Shown: positions 43,242 to 51,108 of the stretch, piece by piece | Position numbering within the stretch: position 1 is the stretch's first letter | Layout of the letters: each line of letters opens with the position of its first letter | Source of the DNA: Ignavibacteriales bacterium | Lineage (GTDB): Bacteria; Bacteroidota; Ignavibacteria; Ignavibacteriales; Ignavibacteriaceae | Length of the DNA stretch: 64,000 bases | Assembly (NCBI GenBank): GCA_016707115.1 | Contig: JADJIH010000006.1 | Coordinates: 186,001-250,000, forward strand | Reading direction: 5' to 3' | Notes under the pieces: model-generated | What the model saw: only the letters and a program-made list of their open reading frames with translations | Databases searched by the model: none | What the model was told of the DNA's origin: nothing | Made by a program: the position numbers and the translations under genes

Positions 43242-46200
43242 ATGAAAAAAAGTATAAAAGCAATTTTTGCTATTGTTTTATTGATTGCATTCGAAAACAT
43301 AAATCCTCAACAAATTTTTATAAATGAATTGATGTCTTCAAATAGTTTTACTATTGCTGATGAGGATGGAGATTTTTCGGATTGGATAGAAATATATAAT
43401 TCAGAAAGCACTTCTGTTGATCTTTCAGGATACGGACTATCGGATGATGTAAGTACACCGTACAAATGGATTTTACCATCTTTAACTATAGCACCAAAAG
43501 ATCACCTACTGATTTTTGCAAGTGATAAAAACAGAACTGAATATGTTAGACATTGGGAAACTGTAATCGACTGGGGTGATGTTTGCAAATATAGATTGGG
43601 AACAAGTGAACCACCTGCGAGCTGGAAAAACCTGGGATATGATGATCAATCCTGGACATCCGGACCAAGTGGATTTGGATTTGGTGATGGTGATGATTCA
43701 ACCATAGTGCCAACTTCTGTTAATTCAGTTTACATTCGTAAAACTTTTTCTGTGCAGGATGTAAATGATATAAAAATGGCAGTACTTCATGTTGATTATG
43801 ATGATGCATTTGTTGCATACTTAAATGGAGTTGAAATAGCACGGGCAAATATTGGAACTGTAAACATTCCACCAACTTTTGATGAATCTGCATCGACATT
43901 TACAGAACCATTAATTGTTTATGGAGAAAAACCAAATGCATATCTTATTGATAATTTTCAATCCCTTTTACAGAATGGAAATAATGTTCTTGCTATGCAG
44001 GTTCATAATTATGGGACGGGTTCTTCAGATCTTACGTTAATTCCGTTTTTGTCATTAGGAATGAATGTAATTCCAGCAAATCCAAATGGAGTAAATCCGC
44101 TTCTAGAACTGCCGAATAAATATCTTCACACAAATTTTAAATTAAGTTCTGCTGGTGAAACAATTGTTTTAACTAATCCACAGAACATAACTGTTGATGA
44201 GGTTACCTTCGGATCTATAGGACCAGATATTTCTTATGGTAGACAACCTGATGGAAGCAGTAATTGGTTTTTATTTTCAGAAGCCACACCTGGCGATAGC
44301 AACACAACTCAAGGGTTTACTGGTAGCGTAGGTGATCCTATTATTTCAACAAGCGGTGGATTTTATTCTGTTCCAATTACAGTTAGTATAACTCCCATTA
44401 CAGTTAATGATAATATTTATTATACATTAGATGGTTCTGAACCAAAAGAAACATCCACACCGTATACAAGTCCAATCCAAATCAATTCAACAAAAGTATT
44501 ACGTATTAAAACATTTAGTACAGGGATGTTACCAAGTAAAACGATCACAAATTCATACTTTATTAATTTTCAGTCCACACTTGCTGTAGTTTCACTCTCT
44601 ACTGATCCTGGTAATTTCTTTGATGAAGAATACGGTATTTATGCGATGGGTGATAGTGCAGAACCTGAATTTCCGCATTTTGGAGCGAACTTTTGGCAGG
44701 ATTGGGAAAAACCAGTTCATGTTGAGCTTTTTGAAGCGAATGGTTCAAAGGGATTTGGAATAGATATGGGGGTTAAGATTTTTGGTAATTGGAGCAGAGG
44801 TAATGCTCAAAAATCTCTTGCTCTATTTGCAAGAGGAATGTATGGATACAGTACCTTGAGTTATAAACTATTTGATGAACTTCCTTTTACTGAATATGAA
44901 TCCTTTGTACTGCGTAATGCTGGCAACGATTGGGGTAATACAATGTTTAGAGATGCTTTAATGACAAGCCTTGTAGATGATGTGGATATTGATAAAGCTG
45001 ATTATCGTCCAGCTATTGTTTTTATTAATGGGCAATATTGGGGAATACATAATATTCGTGAAAAAATTAATGAAAACTTTATTGCTCAACATCATAATGT
45101 AAATCCTGATAGCGTTGATATACTTGAAAATTATGCTGAGATAGTTGAGGGTAGTGATGAAGAATATCTCGAGTTATATTCATTTATTGAAAATAACAGT
45201 ATGGCAATTCCATCAAATTATGAATATGTAAAATCCAAGATGGAGATAGATAATTTTATCAGGTATCAAATTTCGGAAATTTACTTCGCGAATACAGATT
45301 GGCCGGGTAATAATATAAAGTATTGGAAAACAAAGAGTAATGGTAAATGGCGCTGGCTGTTATACGATACCGATTTTGGTTTTGGTTTTCTTGATCCCAA
45401 TAGTTATCAGCATAATACATTACAATTTGCTTTAGCAGCAAATGGACCTGGCTGGCCGAATCCACCTTGGTCTACTTTAATGTTAAGAAAATTAGTTGTT
45501 AATAATTCTTTTAGATATGAATTTATTAATGGCTTTGCAGATTTTTCCAATACTATTTTCAATCCAGCTGATGTTGTTAACACAATTAATGGTATCTCGT
45601 CAATCATTACACCCGAAATCGCCAGACATTCCACCAGATGGAATCAATTTACTTATGATGGTTGGTTAAGTAATGTTCAAGTTCTGAGAACCTTTGCCTC
45701 AAATCGATTGAATTATATGAGAGCGCATTTTATGCAATACTTTAGTCTTGCAGGTGTTGCACAGGTGAATCTATATAATGCTGATACAACTATGGGTCAT
45801 ATTCAAATTAATTCACTAGATATTAATCTTCCCAATTGGAGTGGTACATATTTTTTGGGTATTCCAATAAATATTTCTGCACAGCCTAAGCAAGGTTACC
45901 GTTTTGTAAGATGGGAAGGTTCAAGTACATCTACAAATGATTCTTTGTTGATTACATTAAATGGTACAATCACTCTTAATGCAGTATTCGCAATTGATTC
46001 AAACTTTAGCACTCCAAAAATTGTTATAAATGAAATTAATTATAACCCATCATTATCATTTAATACAGAAGATTGGATTGAACTTTATAATAATAGTAAT
46101 AATCCTGTAAATATTTCAGGATGGATATTTAAAGATTCCGATGATGCCCACAGTTTTTTAATCCCTCAGGGTACAGTATTAGATTCGAACTCATATCTAG

Positions 46201-46787
46201 TTTTATGTGTAGATACTTCATTGTTCAAACCGCTATTTCCTGAGGTAAATAATTTTATCGGGAATGTGGGGTTTGGTTTAAGCGGGAGCGGGGAATTGAT
46301 CAGACTTTATGATGATCAAATGATTATAATGGATTCACTAGTTTTTGATGATGCTGTTCCGTGGCCAACTCAACCTGATGGAAATGGGCCAACATTATCC
46401 TTAAAGAATCCGGATTATGATAACAAACTTGGGGAGAATTGGGCCGCTTCAGTTGGGTACGGTACACCTGGTAAAATAAATGATACTTTTGTAAATGCAG
46501 AAAATGAAGAAAGCATATTGCCCGCAGAGTTTGCGCTGTTACAGAATTATCCTAATCCGTTTAATCCAACAACAAATATCAGATTCGATATTCCTACGGC
46601 TTCTAATATTACTTTAAAAGTTTATGATATAATTGGGAATGAAATAGCTACCCTTGTAAATGAGTTTAAAAACCCCGGAAAGTATTTAATACAATTTGAT
46701 GCCAGCAAATTATCAAGTGGAGTTTATTTCTACAGAATACAAGCAGATAATTTTATAAATACAAAAAAATTATTATTACTAAAATGA
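43242..46787 (+). CDS. CotH-like kinase-fold surface protein with lamin-tail domains and T9SS tail
   Basis: A 1181-residue secreted protein with signal peptide. Domains in order: a lamin-tail domain (about 23-100; INELMSSNSF, WIEIYNSES), a beta-sandwich insert, a chitobiase C-terminal-like domain (about 375-440; IYYTLDGSEP), a CotH-family domain (about 445-800) with VKIFGNWSRGNAQKS, FVLRNAGNDW, FINGQYWGIHNIREK and the metal-site-like WLLYDTDFGFG, a Listeria-Bacteroides-like repeat (GYRFVRWEGS), a second lamin-tail domain (about 925-1050) and the T9SS tail (LQNYPNPFNPT). CotH proteins have an atypical kinase fold and some phosphorylate proteins; in secreted Bacteroidetes-type proteins the substrate is unknown. 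It overlaps the next CotH gene by 4 bases (ATGA), so the two are translated together. Confidence 0.87.
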   Translation: MKKSIKAIFAIVLLIAFENINPQQIFINELMSSNSFTIADEDGDFSDWIEIYNSESTSVDLSGYGLSDDVSTPYKWILPSLTIAPKDHLLIFASDKNRTEYVRHWETVIDWGDVCKYRLGTSEPPASWKNLGYDDQSWTSGPSGFGFGDGDDSTIVPTSVNSVYIRKTFSVQDVNDIKMAVLHVDYDDAFVAYLNGVEIARANIGTVNIPPTFDESASTFTEPLIVYGEKPNAYLIDNFQSLLQNGNNVLAMQVHNYGTGSSDLTLIPFLSLGMNVIPANPNGVNPLLELPNKYLHTNFKLSSAGETIVLTNPQNITVDEVTFGSIGPDISYGRQPDGSSNWFLFSEATPGDSNTTQGFTGSVGDPIISTSGGFYSVPITVSITPITVNDNIYYTLDGSEPKETSTPYTSPIQINSTKVLRIKTFSTGMLPSKTITNSYFINFQSTLAVVSLSTDPGNFFDEEYGIYAMGDSAEPEFPHFGANFWQDWEKPVHVELFEANGSKGFGIDMGVKIFGNWSRGNAQKSLALFARGMYGYSTLSYKLFDELPFTEYESFVLRNAGNDWGNTMFRDALMTSLVDDVDIDKADYRPAIVFINGQYWGIHNIREKINENFIAQHHNVNPDSVDILENYAEIVEGSDEEYLELYSFIENNSMAIPSNYEYVKSKMEIDNFIRYQISEIYFANTDWPGNNIKYWKTKSNGKWRWLLYDTDFGFGFLDPNSYQHNTLQFALAANGPGWPNPPWSTLMLRKLVVNNSFRYEFINGFADFSNTIFNPADVVNTINGISSIITPEIARHSTRWNQFTYDGWLSNVQVLRTFASNRLNYMRAHFMQYFSLAGVAQVNLYNADTTMGHIQINSLDINLPNWSGTYFLGIPINISAQPKQGYRFVRWEGSSTSTNDSLLITLNGTITLNAVFAIDSNFSTPKIVINEINYNPSLSFNTEDWIELYNNSNNPVNISGWIFKDSDDAHSFLIPQGTVLDSNSYLVLCVDTSLFKPLFPEVNNFIGNVGFGLSGSGELIRLYDDQMIIMDSLVFDDAVPWPTQPDGNGPTLSLKNPDYDNKLGENWAASVGYGTPGKINDTFVNAENEESILPAEFALLQNYPNPFNPTTNIRFDIPTASNITLKVYDIIGNEIATLVNEFKNPGKYLIQFDASKLSSGVYFYRIQADNFINTKKLLLLK

Positions 46788-48520
46788 AAAATTTTTACAT
46801 ATCCATATTGTTTTTTTACACATTTACCTGTGTAATATCTTCTCAAACAGAAAAGGTTTCATTTATTTCTGTTAATGATGGATCACTAATTGAATTTACA
46901 TCTTCAAATTTGCCCATTGTTGTTATAAACACAAACGGGCAGATTATTGTGGATGATGAAAAGATAACCGCTGATATGGGTGTAATTTATAATGGTGAAG
47001 GAATAAGGAATAATCTTACAGATCCTTATAATAATTATAATGGAAAAATTGGAATTGAAATTCGCGGCTCAACATCACAAATGTTTCCGAAGAAACAGTA
47101 TGCTGTAGAAACGAGAGACGCTTTAGGTAATGATCTTGATGTCTCACTAATGGGTTTTCCTGAAGAAAGCGACTGGATATTATTTGCCCCGTATAACGAT
47201 AAAAGTTTAATGCGTGATGTCCTGGTCTATAAAATTGCAAGCAGTATGGGCAGATATGCCAGCCGTTCAAAGTTTTGTGAAGTGGTTTTAAATAATGAAT
47301 ATATTGGAGTATATGTTCTGCTTGAAAAAGTAAAGCGTGATGTGAATCGTGTAAATATAAAAAAGATGGAACCGACGGATATCTCCGGGGATGCAGTTAC
47401 CGGCGGTTATATTATTAAGATTGATAAAACAGATGGGGAAAATAATGATGGCTGGTATTCAACATATCTTCCGTATCCGCAATCTCCATATTCTGTATTC
47501 TATCAATACCATATTCCTAAACCTGATGAAATTGTTCAGCAGCAAAAAGATTATATACAAAATAAAATTTTTCAATTTGAAACAATGATGACAAACAGTA
47601 TTAATATTTCAGATACTGCAACGGGTTATCCAAAATTTTTAAATACAGATTCTTTTGTTGATTTATTACTCGTTAATGAATTAGCTAAAAATGTGGATGG
47701 CTACAGATTAAGTACTTATCTTTATAAAGATAGAGATAGTAGAAACACAAAAATAAATGCCGGTCCAGTTTGGGATTTTAATCTTGGTTTCGGAAATGCG
47801 GATTACTATGATGGCTGGCTTACAAACGGATGGCAGCTTCAGTATCTTACTGATTACCAGAATATCCCTTCAGGAGAACCATTTCTAACTCCTAATTGGT
47901 GGAGAAAATTATTTGATGATATAACATTCAGAAATAAAGTTTATGCACGCTGGCAAAATGTAAAGACTGATATACTTAGCAGTCAAAAAATATTTAATTA
48001 TGTAGATTCACTTACGATACTTCTTGATGAATCAAAGACAAGGAATTTTGAAAAATGGCCTGTGCTTGGTGTTTGGGTTTGGCCTAATTATTTTGTTGGA
48101 CAGACTTATGCGCAGGAAATCATTTATCTAAAAACCTGGATCACAAATAGGTTAAATTGGATGAACAGTAATATGATAGGGGAGCCAACAAATATTGAAG
48201 AAAATCATATGGTAATACCTTCCGTTTTTTCACTAGAACAGAATTATCCAAATCCATTTAATCCAAGTACTAAAATTAGTTGGCAATCACCTGTAAGCGG
48301 CTGGCAAACATTAAAGATTTATGACATGCTTGGTAATGAAGTTGCAACACTTGTTAATGAAGAAAAACCGGCAGGAAGTTATGAGGTAGAATTCAACCTA
48401 TCATCTATAAAACATAATCCATCTTCAGGAGTTTACTTTTATCGTTTGCAGGCTGGTGATCCTTCGGCAAACTCAGGACAGAGTTTTGTGCAGACAAGAA
48501 AGATGATACTTTTAAAATAG
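46784..48520 (+). CDS. Second CotH-like protein with T9SS tail carrying an in-frame repeat
   Basis: A 578-residue secreted protein with signal peptide (ending CVISSQ), a CotH-family domain (about 65-440) with IEIRGSTSQMFPKKQY, LLEKVKRDVNRVN, GGYIIKIDK and GPVWDFNLGFGNADY, and a T9SS tail starting EQNYPNPFNPS. The metal-site motif has Asn where many family members have Asp (WDFDxxFG), so activity may differ. Near the C-terminus the tail contains an extra GDPSANSGQS (nucleotides about 48456-48485) between RLQA and FVQTRKM; this matches the dispersed DNA repeat of the spacers in this window and looks like an in-frame insertion. The start overlaps the upstream CotH stop (ATGA). Confidence 0.87.
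   Translation: MKNFYISILFFYTFTCVISSQTEKVSFISVNDGSLIEFTSSNLPIVVINTNGQIIVDDEKITADMGVIYNGEGIRNNLTDPYNNYNGKIGIEIRGSTSQMFPKKQYAVETRDALGNDLDVSLMGFPEESDWILFAPYNDKSLMRDVLVYKIASSMGRYASRSKFCEVVLNNEYIGVYVLLEKVKRDVNRVNIKKMEPTDISGDAVTGGYIIKIDKTDGENNDGWYSTYLPYPQSPYSVFYQYHIPKPDEIVQQQKDYIQNKIFQFETMMTNSINISDTATGYPKFLNTDSFVDLLLVNELAKNVDGYRLSTYLYKDRDSRNTKINAGPVWDFNLGFGNADYYDGWLTNGWQLQYLTDYQNIPSGEPFLTPNWWRKLFDDITFRNKVYARWQNVKTDILSSQKIFNYVDSLTILLDESKTRNFEKWPVLGVWVWPNYFVGQTYAQEIIYLKTWITNRLNWMNSNMIGEPTNIEENHMVIPSVFSLEQNYPNPFNPSTKISWQSPVSGWQTLKIYDMLGNEVATLVNEEKPAGSYEVEFNLSSIKHNPSSGVYFYRLQAGDPSANSGQSFVQTRKMILLK
48458..48481 (+). repeat. Dispersed repeat unit inserted in frame in a T9SS tail
   Basis: GATCCTTCGGCAAACTCAG matches the intergenic word ATCCTTCGACAAGCCCAG at about 1200 with few changes. 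It codes for DPSANSGQ inside the conserved end of the CotH-like protein, where the other tails in this window have no such insert. Confidence 0.65.
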
Positions 48521-48606
48521 TAGTCTTAGTAGGTCTAAATTTTCTTGTAATAAGTTTTCCTTAAGCCATATTTAATCTATAATCATAAAATAGATTGGAA
48601 CTAATT

Positions 48607-50205
48607 ATGATTCCTAATCTCAGTACTATCGATTCAATAATAATCATCTCGTATATTTTAATTGTGCTTTTCATCGGCTTCTACTTCCGTAATAAGAGTA
48701 AAAGCAGTGAAGAATATTTTCTTGCTGGCAGAAGTATTGGATGGATTGCAATTGGTGCTTCATTATTTGCTACTAATATTTCTAGTGAACATTTTATTGG
48801 GCTAGCTGGAACTGGATCAAAATCAGGTTTGGCTGTAGGACATTTTGAATGGCTTGCTTGTTTAATGCTATTACTTCTTGGCTGGGTGTTTACACCGTTC
48901 TATTTAAAATCTGGTGTGTTTACTATGCCGGAGTTTGTTGAGAAAAGATACAACTCAGCATCTCGGTACTATCTAAGCTTTATCTCAATAATTGGTTATG
49001 TTTTAACTAAAATTTCCATCGCATTATATGCTGGAGGAATTTTACTTAATGCTGTTGTAGGATGGGATATGGTTACTGCTGCCGTCGTTATCGTTTTAAT
49101 AACCGGAATTTATACGGTTATGGGCGGACTCTCGGCAGTTATTTATACTGACCTCGTTCAAACCGTAATCTTAATCGGAGGTTCGATTGCCCTTACTTTA
49201 ATAGGGTTGGATAAAGCTGGCGGGTGGAATAATCTTGTTGCAAATACTCCAGTTGATTTCTGGAGCATGTTTAAACCACTAAGCGATCCAGATTTTCCCT
49301 GGACAGGAATCATTTTTGGTGCTCCAATAATTGGAATCTGGTATTGGTGCACGGATCAATATATTGTGCAGCGCGTGCTAAGTGCAAAAAATTTATCTAA
49401 TGCACAAAGCGGAACTATATTCGCAGGTTTTCTAAAAATTCTGCCGGTTTTTATTCTTATTCTTCCCGGCATAATTGCATTCTATATTTCTGATGGTACT
49501 GTAAGTGGCGATAGAACTTATGCCTGGCTGGTTACAAATCTGCTTCCATCCGGATTAAAAGGTTTGGTAGTAGCAGGGTTATTAGCTGCGTTAATGTCCT
49601 CGCTAAGCGCAATGTTTAATTCAACTTCAACTCTGCTAACCATTGATATCTACAAAAAAATAAAACCTGATGCTGATGAAAAATCTACAGTAGCTTTTGG
49701 AAGAATTGCAACAGGTGTAATGGTTTTGTTAGGATTATTGTGGATTCCATTCATTGGGATTTTAAGCGATGATAGAATGTATGTCTATTTACAAAGTGTT
49801 CAAGCATATATCTCTCCGCCAATTGCTGCAATATTTTTATTCGGTATTTTTTGGAAGCGAGTAAATGGAAAGGGCGCTATGGCATCTTTAATTACTGGTT
49901 TAGTGTTAGGTTCATTTAGATTGATAATTGAAATCCAAAATAAAATTGATCCTTTATCAAATTCATTTTTACAAAGTATAGCATCCATAAACTTTCTTCA
50001 CTTTGCAATATTTTTGTTTATTGTTTCTTCAGCCGTTTTAGTTCTTGTTAGTCTTTCAACAGCAAAACCTACTGCAGATAAACTTGAAGGAATGGTTTAT
50101 TCGAGAAATATTTCTGTTATAAAGGATAAATGGAGAAGTATAAATATTGGATTTTCAATTCTATTACTAATCGTTCTGATAGCACTTTGGTGGAATTTTA
50201 GATAA
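48607..50205 (+). CDS. SSS-family sodium:sugar symporter (copy 2)
   Basis: A 532-residue membrane protein paralogous to the symporter at 27388-29079: it shares YFLAGRSIGWIAIG, ATNISSEHFIGLAG, FPWTGIIFGAPIIG and WYWCTDQYIVQR, and the same C-terminal helix order (about 13 helices). Likely Na+-driven uptake of a hexose or glycoside released by the neighbouring glycosidases. ATG 48607 (with GGAA about ten bases ahead) is preferred over a TTG at 48595. It is separated from the CotH genes by 86 bases, with no terminator seen between, so read-through from that operon is possible. Keeping two divergent copies suggests different substrates. Confidence 0.9.
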   Translation: MIPNLSTIDSIIIISYILIVLFIGFYFRNKSKSSEEYFLAGRSIGWIAIGASLFATNISSEHFIGLAGTGSKSGLAVGHFEWLACLMLLLLGWVFTPFYLKSGVFTMPEFVEKRYNSASRYYLSFISIIGYVLTKISIALYAGGILLNAVVGWDMVTAAVVIVLITGIYTVMGGLSAVIYTDLVQTVILIGGSIALTLIGLDKAGGWNNLVANTPVDFWSMFKPLSDPDFPWTGIIFGAPIIGIWYWCTDQYIVQRVLSAKNLSNAQSGTIFAGFLKILPVFILILPGIIAFYISDGTVSGDRTYAWLVTNLLPSGLKGLVVAGLLAALMSSLSAMFNSTSTLLTIDIYKKIKPDADEKSTVAFGRIATGVMVLLGLLWIPFIGILSDDRMYVYLQSVQAYISPPIAAIFLFGIFWKRVNGKGAMASLITGLVLGSFRLIIEIQNKIDPLSNSFLQSIASINFLHFAIFLFIVSSAVLVLVSLSTAKPTADKLEGMVYSRNISVIKDKWRSINIGFSILLLIVLIALWWNFR

Positions 50206-50227
50206 AAACGACTAATTATGAAATAAA

Positions 50228-50249
50228 AAATCCCTCAAAAGAGGGATTT
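50228..50249. terminator. Bidirectional terminator between symporter and tRNA-Val
   Basis: Perfect 9-bp stem AAATCCCTC / GAGGGATTT with an AAAA loop; T's follow on the plus strand and (as A's before it) on the minus strand. It closes the plus-strand symporter gene and the minus-strand tRNA unit. Confidence 0.85.
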
Positions 50250-50253
50250 TTTG

Positions 50254-50328
50254 TGGGCGTTCACGGATTTGAACCGCGGACCCTCTGCTTGTAAGGCAGA
50301 TGCTCTAAACCAACTGAGCTAAACGCCC
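50254..50328 (-). tRNA. tRNA-Val (anticodon TAC)
   Basis: On the minus strand the 75-base gene folds into a complete cloverleaf: acceptor GGGCGTT / AACGCCC with discriminator A, D-arm with AGCTCAGTTGG, anticodon loop CTTACAA giving anticodon TAC, and T-loop GGTTCAAATCC. The CCA end is not encoded (the bases after the discriminator are CAA). Confidence 0.95.
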
Positions 50329-50412
50329 AAATTTCTAATGAACTATTTGTTCATAATTTGGTGGACAAATATGCAGTTTTTCTAAAATAAAACCAAATAA
50401 GTGTAAAGATTT

Positions 50413-50488
50413 TGGAGCGAGCGACGGGGATCGAACCCGCGACATCCAGCTTGGGAAGCTGACACTCTACCAACTGAGTTACGCTCGC
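50413..50488 (-). tRNA. tRNA-Gly (anticodon CCC)
   Basis: A 76-base minus-strand cloverleaf: acceptor GCGAGCG / CGCTCGC, D-arm AACTCAGTTGG, anticodon loop TTCCCAA giving CCC, T-loop GGTTCGATCCC, and discriminator T (the glycine identity base). Unlike its neighbour, the CCA end is encoded (TCCA at 50413-50416 on the complement). It probably shares a transcript with tRNA-Val, 84 bases downstream. Confidence 0.94.
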
Positions 50489-50542
50489 AATCATATTGAA
50501 ATTGCAATGTAAAACTATGGTAATTTAAAATTTTTGTCAATC

Positions 50543-50953
50543 CTATTGTGCCAAAGCAAGTTGTTCTAATCCACGACTGCTAAAATCTCTGGTTCTTTGT
50601 TCTTTAATAACCATACTAGCCATTGCATTGTCCAAAGATTCATACAATTCAAATTTTTCAATTGTTCCAGTAAGGTTTAACATTGATTTTGAAAACATTC
50701 CTGGTTTAACAATTTTTATTGAGCCACCAAGTCGCATTAATTGTTTCAGAGTTACAACAAGGACACCAATAAATGCCGGATCTAACGAGTTACAGTTACT
50801 CAAATCAACTACAATTGTTTTGTATCCAAGTTCTATATCCATTTCAAGATGTTTTTTAAACCTTAGAGCTTCAGCAATTGTTGCCTGACTAAGATTGACT
50901 CTCTCAATTATAAAACCATTTGCAATTTGTCTTTGAAACTCTTCCATATCCAT
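50543..50953 (-). CDS. STAS-domain protein, anti-sigma-factor-antagonist-like
   Basis: A 136-residue cytoplasmic protein with one STAS domain (about 15-115). The core TIVVDLSNCNSLDPAFIGVLVVTLKQL corresponds in position to the SpoIIAA motif that usually reads D-S-[ST]-G; here it is D-P-A-F, so the serine that RsbW/SpoIIAB-type kinases phosphorylate is missing. The tail (RTRDFSSRGLEQLALAQ) is not part of the domain. It may act as a scaffold or a constantly active antagonist. It is a single gene upstream of the tRNA genes and downstream of the 2-oxoglutarate dehydrogenase gene, with no partner kinase or phosphatase in view. Confidence 0.82.
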   Translation of the reverse strand: MDMEEFQRQIANGFIIERVNLSQATIAEALRFKKHLEMDIELGYKTIVVDLSNCNSLDPAFIGVLVVTLKQLMRLGGSIKIVKPGMFSKSMLNLTGTIEKFELYESLDNAMASMVIKEQRTRDFSSRGLEQLALAQ

Positions 50954-51058
50954 TCTCAGATTTATTGGCTGTTAGTTAGCCAATTAATATGCCACAGGTT
51001 TCAGTTGATTTTGGACTATAATGGAATGTTTTGGTGTTTCAGATTATTACATTAAACT

Positions 51059-51085
51059 AAAACATCCTCAATATGAGGATGTTTT
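51059..51085 (-). terminator. Terminator of the 2-oxoglutarate dehydrogenase gene
   Basis: Perfect 12-bp stem AAAACATCCTCA / TGAGGATGTTTT with a three-base loop, 23 bases past the minus-strand stop; the minus-strand arm ends in T's (TTTTAGTTT). Confidence 0.85.
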
Positions 51086-51108
51086 GATACAAATTTATTA
51101 GGTATAGA

